A DNA stretch of 21,158 bases from Thermohalobaculum sp050043005 (lineage in GTDB: Bacteria; Pseudomonadota; Alphaproteobacteria; Rhodobacterales; Rhodobacteraceae). The notes under the pieces were generated by a model. That model was not told where the DNA came from. It did not search any database and saw only the letters and a list, made by a program, of their open reading frames with translations. The stretch lies in assembly GCA_050043005.1 (NCBI GenBank), contig JBHJIZ010000021.1, positions 1-21,158 of the forward strand, given 5' to 3'. The translations under genes and the position numbers were made by a program. Numbering within the stretch: position 1 is the first letter of the stretch; each line of letters opens with the position of its first letter. Below, one piece after another: positions 15,477-21,158 of the stretch.

Positions 15477-16901
15477 CTATTTTCCGTACTTGGCCCAATG
15501 GTTGCCGAACAGGGCCTCTTCCGACGGTTTGTCCTCGGCAATCTCAGTCACAAGATGCGTGACGTTTATGAAATGGCTGTAGTTCAGGTTCTCGGAAATC
15601 GTGTTCCCCGCCCAGGTTCCACCGCCCATCGACAGCGTGAAGGGCAGGCAATTGCTGAAACTGCCACCATTACCGAACGTGTGCGGCTGATTAACCAAGA
15701 TGCGCACAACGTCGGTCTCGGCCGCAAGCTCCCGCGTATGATCGGCGTTGGCCGTATGGATTCCGACGGAATGGCCCAGGCCGGTCACATGCAAGATGTC
15801 GTTCACAATCTCCTTGGCGTGGGCAAAATCCCGCGCACGGTAAACCGTCAACACCAACGACAGCTTCTCGTCGGCGAAACCGTTCTTGCCGCCGACCGCT
15901 GCCTCCTCGACCATGAAAAATTTTGCACCCTTGGCGCCATCGGCCAGATCCATCAAATCCGCCAGGACCGACGCATCCTTTGCGATCACATGCCGGTTCA
16001 GCTTGCCGCCGACCCACAACGTGTTCGCAACGTTGACTTTTTCCGAGGGCGAACAACGCCAGCCACCCGCGCGCTCCAGCGCCGCGATGGCATCCTCGTA
16101 AACGTCGTCCAGGATCACGACTGCATTCTCGGACGAACAGGATGTGGCGTTGTCAAAGATCTTTGACGCCGTGATCTTCACTGCCGCGTCGTCCAGCTCT
16201 GCCGTCGAGTCGATAATGACCGGCACGTTACCGGCGCCAACGCCGATCGCCACAGTGCCTGACTGCATCGCGCGCTTGACGTTGTTCTGGCTGCCCGTGA
16301 CCACCGCCAGGTCGGATTGATTCATCAGCTGCTGCGTCATCTCCTTCGACACGGGCGCGGGCAAAATCTGCACCAGATCCTCGGGATGCCCGGCCTTGGC
16401 CAGCTCTGCACGCATCAGCTCGACCGTCTTCAACGTCGTCGCCTGGCCCGCCGGCGAGGGCGCGATGATCACTGCATTCCCGCCTTTAAGCGCCATCATC
16501 GCCTTGTTCACCGGAGTCGCTGCCGGGTTGGTCGACGGGCAGACCGCGCCAACGACACCAACCGGCTTGCCGTATTTGACAAGCCCCTTCTCCGGCTCCT
16601 CCGAGATCATGCCGACCGTCTTCGCACGCATCAGATCGCGCAACGTACCAAAGGTCTTCCGCGTGTTCTTGATGATCTTGCTGTCGACACTTCCAAGTCC
16701 GGTGTCTTCGACCGCCAGTTCGGCAAGCATCTTCGCGTTCTCAGGCTTGTAGATCGACCACGCCAGCGCGGTGACGGCTTCATCCACCCGCGCCTGATCA
16801 GTGTTCTCATAGGTATCCATCGCGGCACGCGCTCGGCGGACCAGATCCGCGACCTGCTCAGCTTCGATCGACACGGCGGCAATTTCGGGGGCAGCGGACA
16901 T
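15477..16901 (-). CDS. Acylating CoA-dependent aldehyde dehydrogenase (SauS/EutE-like)
   Basis: This 474-residue enzyme oxidises an aldehyde with CoA and NAD(P) to an acyl-CoA. The catalytic Cys255 lies in FDNATSCSSENAVV. The early CPSTNPAATPVNKAMMALKG segment and VGAGNVPV are hallmarks of the acylating branch (AdhE N-domain, EutE, SauS) rather than ordinary aldehyde dehydrogenases. The C-terminus (NLNYSHFINVTHLVTEIAED) resembles, from memory, sulfoacetaldehyde dehydrogenase (acylating). I choose the ATG at 16901 because GAGGAGG is 7 nt upstream; a TTG at 16907 would be only 1 nt from it. It lies 108 nt downstream of dnaQ on the same strand and may have its own promoter. Family firm; sulfoacetaldehyde specificity about even odds. 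No xsc or sulfonate transporter gene is in view. Confidence 0.87.
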   Translation of the reverse strand: MSAAPEIAAVSIEAEQVADLVRRARAAMDTYENTDQARVDEAVTALAWSIYKPENAKMLAELAVEDTGLGSVDSKIIKNTRKTFGTLRDLMRAKTVGMISEEPEKGLVKYGKPVGVVGAVCPSTNPAATPVNKAMMALKGGNAVIIAPSPAGQATTLKTVELMRAELAKAGHPEDLVQILPAPVSKEMTQQLMNQSDLAVVTGSQNNVKRAMQSGTVAIGVGAGNVPVIIDSTAELDDAAVKITASKIFDNATSCSSENAVVILDDVYEDAIAALERAGGWRCSPSEKVNVANTLWVGGKLNRHVIAKDASVLADLMDLADGAKGAKFFMVEEAAVGGKNGFADEKLSLVLTVYRARDFAHAKEIVNDILHVTGLGHSVGIHTANADHTRELAAETDVVRILVNQPHTFGNGGSFSNCLPFTLSMGGGTWAGNTISENLNYSHFINVTHLVTEIAEDKPSEEALFGNHWAKYGK

Positions 16902-17009
16902 CGGCAATCCTCCTCACATTGGCGGTCGGATAGCACAGCTAGTCGTCAGCTTCACAGGGGCATAGGGTCAATATCGCAACGAAGATCGGGCCAACTCAGC
17001 CTCCCGGGG

Positions 17010-17708
17010 TCACCCAGGCTGCGATCCTTTGGTCCAGAGCGCCTTATCCCCAAGCTCGGCGACAAACTCAGCATGGGCCGCCCGTTCTGCATCGGTCACG
17101 CGTATGGTCAAAGGACGTGGACGCGGCGGCGGCACCCAATCCGCAGCCCGCGACGTCGACACCGCAGTCGTGACTGCCGACAAGGTCAAGCCCTGTTGAC
17201 GCCCGCCCAACAGCTCCAGATACACCTCCGCCAGGATCTCGCTGTCCAGCAGCGCGCCGTGCTTTTCTCGGGCCGAATTATCGACGCCGAACCGCTTGCA
17301 GAGCGCATCCAAAGACGCCTGTGCGCCAGGAAACTTGCGTCGCGCAATCGCCAACGTGTCGATCGCCTGGTCCATCGGCAGTGGGGGTTTGCCCAACCAG
17401 CCAAGCTCGGCATTCAGAAACATCATGTCGAAGCTGGCATTGTGGATCACAAGCTTCGCATCGCCGACAAATTCGAGGAACGCATCGGCAATCCGGGAAA
17501 ACACCGGATAGGGCCGCAGGAAATCATCCCCCAGTCCATGCACCTCGAACGCCTCGCGTGGCATCGAACGTTCTGGATTGATGTATTGATGATAGGTCTG
17601 TCCGGTAGGCAAATGGTTGATCAGCTCGACACCGCCGATCTCGACAATCCGGTCGCCTTGAGACGGGTCTAGCCCGGTCGTCTCGGTATCCATCACGATC
17701 TCACGCAT
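17010..17708 (-). CDS. dnaQ: DNA polymerase III epsilon subunit, proofreading exonuclease
   Basis: This 232-residue DEDDh 3'-5' exonuclease removes misincorporated bases during replication. Exo I is MDTETTG (Asp7, Glu9), Exo II is HNASFDMMFLN, and Exo III is HGALLDSEILAEVYLELLGG with the motif His. I start it at the ATG at 17708 (MREIVMDTETTG), which overlaps the coaE stop by 8 nt; a longer frame starting at 17756 would intrude deep into coaE. A C-terminal tail of about 50 residues contains the polymerase-binding region. It is the last gene of the ppsR-to-dnaQ operon. Confidence 0.96.
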   Translation of the reverse strand: MREIVMDTETTGLDPSQGDRIVEIGGVELINHLPTGQTYHQYINPERSMPREAFEVHGLGDDFLRPYPVFSRIADAFLEFVGDAKLVIHNASFDMMFLNAELGWLGKPPLPMDQAIDTLAIARRKFPGAQASLDALCKRFGVDNSAREKHGALLDSEILAEVYLELLGGRQQGLTLSAVTTAVSTSRAADWVPPPRPRPLTIRVTDAERAAHAEFVAELGDKALWTKGSQPG

Positions 17709-18297
17709 CACGCCCCCTGACTTCCGAAATGATCTCCCGCACGCGCTGGCGCGCATAATCCATGCCCAGCGACGTGTCGATCAGATAATCGGCTTTCTCA
17801 CGCTTCACAGCGTCCGGTACCTGCTTGGCCAGGATCGCCTCAAACGCCTCGACCGTCATACCAGGTCGCGCCAGAACGCGATCTCGTTGCACGTCGGCCG
17901 GCGCGGTTACGACAACAACCTGATCAACATGCGCGTTGCCGCCGCCTTCGAACAACAGCGGAATCTCGACCAAAGACAGATCATAGCCTCCGGTCTCAGC
18001 CCTCTTCAGAAACGCCGCGCGATCCTGTCCAACCAGAGGGTGGATCACCGCCTCGATCCTTTTCAAGAGAGTCCCGTCCGCCATGATCGCCGCGCGCAGC
18101 TTGCTGCGATCGACGCCATCTTCATCGACCGCGTTCGGCACGAGCCGAGCAATCCCGTCCGCTCCAGGCTGACCGGCCTCATAGAACCGGTGGACCGTCG
18201 CATCGACATCCCAGACCGGAATACCTTCTTCAGCGAACATCTGTGCCGTGGTGGATTTTCCCATACCGATCGACCCTGTCAGGGCCAGGACAATCAT
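17701..18297 (-). CDS. coaE: Dephospho-CoA kinase
   Basis: This 198-residue P-loop kinase performs the last step of coenzyme A synthesis, phosphorylating the ribose 3'-OH of dephospho-CoA. Walker A is GSIGMGKST near the N-terminus; WDVDATVHRFY holds the conserved Asp, and VEIPLLFEGG is the typical central motif. The length is normal. It is preceded by GGAG about 10 nt before the ATG. It overlaps dnaQ by 8 nt and the stop of a possible small gene upstream by 4 nt. Confidence 0.96.
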   Translation of the reverse strand: MIVLALTGSIGMGKSTTAQMFAEEGIPVWDVDATVHRFYEAGQPGADGIARLVPNAVDEDGVDRSKLRAAIMADGTLLKRIEAVIHPLVGQDRAAFLKRAETGGYDLSLVEIPLLFEGGGNAHVDQVVVVTAPADVQRDRVLARPGMTVEAFEAILAKQVPDAVKREKADYLIDTSLGMDYARQRVREIISEVRGRDA

Positions 18298-18449
18298 CTA
18301 GGATAGCTCCTGCACATCGCACACCCGGCGTCACAGCGCGCGCAGCGAACTTTGGCGGTGGTGGCGGCGGTAGCGGGCCTGGTCGCTTGTGCGGCTTTGC
18401 CCGCAGGGCATCGCCGTACAGGGGAAAAGCCTTGCACAGTCTGGATCAT
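18294..18449 (-). CDS. Possible 51-residue Cys-rich small protein between aroE and coaE
   Basis: The 148-nt space between aroE and coaE is filled exactly by one frame. Its ATG overlaps the aroE stop by 4 nt (ATGA) and its TGA overlaps the coaE ATG by 4 nt (ATGA), the same coupling used by aroE/maf and maf/ppsR. The product starts MIQTVQGFSPVRRCPAG. It has an Ala/Thr-rich middle and ends with CARCDAGCAMC, Cys36-x2-Cys39-x3-Cys43-x2-Cys46, which could bind a metal. Against it: no strong ribosome-binding site, rare AGG/AGA codons, and no family I recognise. It could be a chance frame. Confidence 0.42.
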   Translation of the reverse strand: MIQTVQGFSPVRRCPAGKAAQATRPATAATTAKVRCARCDAGCAMCRSYPR

Positions 18450-19297
18450 CGCACGCCCTCCAGACATGCAGCACGCAAACCCGCCGTCACGTCAGGATCG
18501 ATCTCGAACCACGTTCGAAAACCAGGTCGCGCCTGATGCAGCAACATGCCCAACCCGTCGACCGCGATCATGCCGCGTGCCTTCGCTGCAGCAAGCAAGG
18601 GAGTCTCCAACGGGTTATAGACCATGTCTGTCACCACTGCATCTTTCGACGCATCGGCCAGTACCAGTTCAAGCGGCGGATTGCCGAGCATACCAAGGCT
18701 CGTGGAGTTCACAATCACACCGGATCCGGCCAGCGCATCATTCCTCTCGTTCCAGGAAATCGCTTCAACACGTTCCCCAAAGTGATCCCGCAGTTTCTGC
18801 GCTTTCTCGCGGGTCCGATTCAAGACCCGAACTGCCGGGACACCAGCCTCGAGCAAGGCAAAAATCCCAGCGCGCGCCGCACCACCCGCACCGAGCATCA
18901 CCGCGGGAGCCGACGGCGGGTCCCAGCCCGCCGCCCCAATGCGTAGATTCTCGATGAACCCAAATGCATCGGTGTTGTCAGCGAAGAACGATCCGTCACG
19001 GCGAAAGGTCAGCGTGTTCGCTGCGCCAATTGCCCGAGCCGAGTCAGAAACTTCGTCCGCAATCTCCAAGGCCGAGATCTTGTGCGGGATCGTGCAATTC
19101 ACACCACGGAAACCGGCTTTCTGCAGACCTCTGATCGCATCCGGAAAATCCGGCGCGGCTACTTTCAACGGCACGTAGTGCCCGGCGAGTCCGTACGTCT
19201 CAAACCAATGCCGGAACAGTCGGGGCGATTTGGACTGGGCGATCGGATTACCACAAACGCCTGCAAGCAATGGCCTTTCATCGCGTTCGTCCGTCAT
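18446..19297 (-). CDS. aroE: Shikimate dehydrogenase
   Basis: This 283-residue cytoplasmic enzyme reduces 3-dehydroshikimate to shikimate with NADPH in aromatic amino-acid synthesis. Motifs in order are GNPIAQSKSPRLF (substrate-binding Ser), NCTIPHK with the catalytic Lys (usually NVTxPHK, so Cys replaces Val), GAANTL, DNTDAFGF with the catalytic Asp, the dinucleotide-binding GAGGAARA, and LNRTREKAQ, the NADP-preferring loop. The length is standard. It overlaps maf by 4 nt at its start. Confidence 0.96.
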   Translation of the reverse strand: MTDERDERPLLAGVCGNPIAQSKSPRLFRHWFETYGLAGHYVPLKVAAPDFPDAIRGLQKAGFRGVNCTIPHKISALEIADEVSDSARAIGAANTLTFRRDGSFFADNTDAFGFIENLRIGAAGWDPPSAPAVMLGAGGAARAGIFALLEAGVPAVRVLNRTREKAQKLRDHFGERVEAISWNERNDALAGSGVIVNSTSLGMLGNPPLELVLADASKDAVVTDMVYNPLETPLLAAAKARGMIAVDGLGMLLHQARPGFRTWFEIDPDVTAGLRAACLEGVR

Positions 19298-19890
19298 TCC
19301 GTCAAAATCCCCAGTTCTCGCAAGGCTCCCAGAACCGGAAGCAGTGGCAATCCCTGCACGGAAAACAGCTCCCCGTCGATCCGCTCGAACAGTTGAGCGC
19401 CAAGTCCCTCGATATGATAGCCGCCAACGCTTGTCAGAACGAGATCCCCGAATGCCGCGATGTACTCATCAAGGAAGACGTCGCTGAACGGCCGCATCGC
19501 CAGTGAAACTGTATCCGTCGCCGACCAGACCACCGCGCCGTTCTTGACCATCGTCGCCGAGGATATCAGGCGATGAGTCTTTCCGCGCAAAACCCGCAAC
19601 TGTGCCTTGGCGTCCGCAAGCGAGCGTGGCTTGTCGAACAAACCGCCATCGTATGCGAGAACCTGATCCGACCCCAGTACAACAGCCTCGGGATCGAAAG
19701 CCCTTACCGACAACGCTTTGCGACGGGCCAGCTCTGCTGCAATCCGCTCTGCATCAGCCTGGGTCTGGCGAAACGTTTTCTTGACTTCGTCCTCATCGAC
19801 ATCGGGCCGGATGACGTCGAACGCCACACCCGCTTCGCGCAGCAAGCGCGCCCGCGCAGCACTGCCGCTCGCCAGGATCAGTCTGCTCAC
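19294..19890 (-). CDS. maf: Maf-family nucleotide pyrophosphatase (YceF-like)
   Basis: This 198-residue enzyme hydrolyses non-canonical or modified nucleoside triphosphates to monophosphates (house-cleaning). It begins LILASGSAARARLLREAG, the Maf N-terminal signature with Ala where many homologues have Pro, followed by VVLGSDQVL with the catalytic Asp and SVGGYHIEGLGAQLFERIDG near the C-terminus. The IEGLGAQLF form is typical of alphaproteobacterial members. It overlaps both ppsR and aroE by 4 nt. Confidence 0.94.
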   Translation of the reverse strand: MSRLILASGSAARARLLREAGVAFDVIRPDVDEDEVKKTFRQTQADAERIAAELARRKALSVRAFDPEAVVLGSDQVLAYDGGLFDKPRSLADAKAQLRVLRGKTHRLISSATMVKNGAVVWSATDTVSLAMRPFSDVFLDEYIAAFGDLVLTSVGGYHIEGLGAQLFERIDGELFSVQGLPLLPVLGALRELGILTE

Positions 19891-20723
19891 GACCGATCTC
19901 TCTCCAGCTTGCCGAGTTTTCGCAAGATGACGAGAACCTCCGCTGCAGTTTCCTCGATTGACCGCCGGGTCACATCGATGACCAGAATATCGTGACGGTC
20001 GAAAAACAGGCGCGCATCCGCGACCTCGGCCCGGATCTGGTCGATCTCGGCATATTCCGCGGATTTCCCGGCACCGATTGTCTCGAGCCGCTGTGCACGG
20101 ATCTGGCTAAGCCGGGATGGGCTCGCCGTCAGTCCGATCACCGGTATTCCGGCCGCCATTGCATCAAAGAACGCCGGATCGGGTTCCTGTTTCGGTACCA
20201 GCGGTACGATGGCCGCTTTCACCCCGCGAAGCGCCAGGAAAATGCAAGTCGGCGTCATCGAAGCCCGGGACACGCCTGTCAGGATCAAGGCGGCCGACAA
20301 GAGCCTGTCACCGAGAGCCCCGTCATCATAGGACACTGCAAAATCCAATGCGGCGACACGCTCGAAATAGGCGTTCGTAACCCTGTGCTGCATGCCGGGC
20401 TGAGCCGAGGCCGGACGGCCCAGAATCCGCGACAGAGCCGAGATCACCGGATCAAGCGCGGGGACCACCGGCACGGACGACTGCTGTGCTTTTGCCAAAA
20501 GATGCGCGCGATTGTCCGAGGCGGCCATCGTAAACAGGATCAGACCTGGGTGCGCCCTGACCTGTTCCATTGCGGTATCGATATCGTGTGTGGATCGGAC
20601 AAACACCGTCACGTGCAACTCGACCTCGATATCGCCAAACGGCGCAAGCGCGGACCGCGCCATCGTATGGAGCGTTTCTCCGGTCGAATCCGAAATCAGA
20701 TGGAGATGAAAGACGTCCGTCAT
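19887..20723 (-). CDS. ppsR: PEP synthase/PPDK regulatory protein (kinase-pyrophosphorylase)
   Basis: This 278-residue member of the DUF299 family reversibly inactivates phosphoenolpyruvate synthase or pyruvate phosphate dikinase by ADP-dependent phosphorylation of a Thr and phosphate-dependent removal. The N-terminus FHLHLISDSTGETL and C-terminal IDVTRRSIEETAAEV are diagnostic. The nucleotide loop reads GVSRASMTPT (residues 150-159), where homologues I remember have Lys (GVSRTSKTPT); Met156 is thus an unusual residue at a key site. First gene of the ppsR-maf-aroE-coaE-dnaQ operon. Its upstream side faces the candidate replication origin, like the Caulobacter and Rickettsia homologues. Confidence 0.94.
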   Translation of the reverse strand: MTDVFHLHLISDSTGETLHTMARSALAPFGDIEVELHVTVFVRSTHDIDTAMEQVRAHPGLILFTMAASDNRAHLLAKAQQSSVPVVPALDPVISALSRILGRPASAQPGMQHRVTNAYFERVAALDFAVSYDDGALGDRLLSAALILTGVSRASMTPTCIFLALRGVKAAIVPLVPKQEPDPAFFDAMAAGIPVIGLTASPSRLSQIRAQRLETIGAGKSAEYAEIDQIRAEVADARLFFDRHDILVIDVTRRSIEETAAEVLVILRKLGKLERDRS

Positions 20724-20786
20724 CGGGTTCGCAACCTGCCCTGTCGCAGAAGGCTAACGCCGAGCGCGTGAAAGCCTGCGGAATTC

Positions 20787-20795
20787 TGTGGATAG
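20787..20795 (-). promoter_or_regulatory. DnaA-box-like 9-mer
   Basis: On the minus strand this reads CTATCCACA, one mismatch from TTATCCACA. It lies about 65 nt before the ppsR start. Confidence 0.5.
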
Positions 20796-20880
20796 CGGGA
20801 ATTGCGAGCACGAACAACGCTGCCATGTGATGGCCGCGGGAAAACTTCCCGGATGTGCACACGTGGATCAAATTCGAGGC

Positions 20881-20885
20881 GAATC
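20881..20885. promoter_or_regulatory. GANTC (CcrM-type methylation) site
   Basis: GAATC. Others in the same non-coding stretch are at 20984-20988 (GATTC), 21021-21025 (GAATC) and 21147-21151 (GAATC). In alphaproteobacteria, GANTC adenine methylation by CcrM marks replication state. Four in 435 nt is modestly above chance. Confidence 0.45.
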
Positions 20886-21109
20886 TCGACCGTCTGTGGA
20901 AATCTGGAGGTGTACGGAAAGGCACCGGTGCACAAAAGCGATGACAACTTCATGGCAATGCATGTTAAAGCTCTTAAACCATTGATTCATCGAAAGAAAA
21001 CCATGGCCACATTTATGATGGAATCAATCGTATAGCCGACGCATGTGAATTCATGCGCGGTTGACAGTGGGTAACTCTGTGGGTGACGAGGAAGTCCCGT
21101 GTGTCACCG

Positions 21110-21118
21110 TTATCCACG
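21110..21118 (+). promoter_or_regulatory. DnaA-box-like 9-mer
   Basis: TTATCCACG on the plus strand has one mismatch (last base) from TTATCCACA. It lies 24 nt from the CtrA-type site. Confidence 0.55.
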
Positions 21119-21141
21119 TGACATAACAACTACGAACAAAC

Positions 21142-21156
21142 TTAAAGAATCCTTAA
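21142..21156. promoter_or_regulatory. Full CtrA-type binding site containing a GANTC
   Basis: TTAAAGAATCCTTAA matches TTAA-N7-TTAA exactly, and its spacer contains GAATC. CtrA is the cell-cycle response regulator of alphaproteobacteria. It may serve the origin or the promoter of the next, unseen gene. Confidence 0.55.
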
Positions 21157-21158
21157 GG

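Larger units (their letters stand above)
20724..21158. other. Candidate chromosomal replication origin (partial, cut by window end)
   Basis: This is a 435-nt stretch without a convincing gene, lying upstream of ppsR. By my count 20941-21035 is about 36% G+C, far below the surrounding coding DNA. It holds two 8/9 matches to the DnaA box TTATCCACA, several 7/9 matches (862-870, 895-903, 066-074 and 078-086 within 20862-21086), four GANTC sites and one full CtrA-type site. Position next to ppsR matches, as I recall, the Caulobacter origin between hemE and the ppsR homologue. It must also include the ppsR promoter. The other flank lies outside the window. Confidence 0.6.

Noticed and set aside
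14409..16166. 585-codon open frame on the plus strand opposite the ligase and aldehyde dehydrogenase genes
   Set aside because: It runs antisense to three well-supported proteins, has no domain-like sequence, is Arg/His/Gln-rich and arises from the third-position bias of the real genes.
16317..17672. 451-codon plus-strand frame across the aldehyde dehydrogenase and dnaQ
   Set aside because: Antisense shadow of two genes with clear catalytic motifs; low-complexity Arg-rich translation.
20965..20977. TTAA-N5-TTAA as a second CtrA site
   Set aside because: The spacer is 5 nt, not 7, so the half-sites are not on the expected helical phase.
21061..21066. TTGACA as a -35 promoter element
   Set aside because: No -10-like hexamer lies 16-18 nt downstream, and the site is in the candidate origin without a following plus-strand gene in the window.

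Overview
The window looks like chromosomal DNA of an alphaproteobacterium, most likely a marine Rhodobacteraceae (Roseobacter-type) organism. The evidence is high G+C coding sequence, tight operons with 1-8 nt overlaps, and a right-hand gene order of ppsR-maf-aroE-coaE-dnaQ. As I remember it, that order matches the genes beside the replication origin of Caulobacter and relatives. No RNA gene, transposase, integrase or CRISPR array was found.

Left part (1-4852). After the 3' tip of an unidentified plus-strand frame come two minus-strand multidrug-type exporters: a DinF-subfamily MATE protein and a TetA-like MFS protein. A methyl-accepting chemotaxis protein follows, reading divergently from the MFS gene.

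Middle part (5117-13412). A plus-strand run of eight genes encodes an N-carbamoylputrescine-amidase-like hydrolase, a complete polyamine-type ABC importer (PotA-, PotB-, PotC- and PotD-like), a second nitrilase-superfamily amidase, a small cupin, and a 690-residue FMN/4Fe-4S dehydrogenase. The dehydrogenase belongs to the trimethylamine/dimethylamine/histamine dehydrogenase family. Its substrate-pocket residues (Gln61, Trp264, Asp355) match what I recall for histamine dehydrogenase rather than trimethylamine dehydrogenase, so oxidation of a primary di-cationic amine (histamine, agmatine, putrescine or similar) is the best guess. The set reads as uptake plus breakdown of a polyamine-like compound, and no local regulator is visible.

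Convergent to it (13450-16901, minus strand) is a three-gene set: an acylating CoA-dependent aldehyde dehydrogenase resembling sulfoacetaldehyde dehydrogenase, and the two subunits of an ADP/GDP-forming acyl-CoA ligase. Together these could take an aldehyde to an acyl-CoA and then to a free acid plus ATP, or run in reverse. Two near-identical 28-nt palindromic repeats (26/28 identical) bracket the ligase pair.

Right part (17010-20723, minus strand). dnaQ, coaE, a possible 51-codon cysteine-rich small gene, aroE, maf and ppsR form one tightly overlapping operon. The last 435 nt (20724-21158) hold no convincing gene. They are AT-rich in part and carry DnaA-box-like 9-mers, four GANTC sites and a perfect TTAA-N7-TTAA CtrA-type site, so I propose this as part of the chromosomal replication origin, cut by the window edge.
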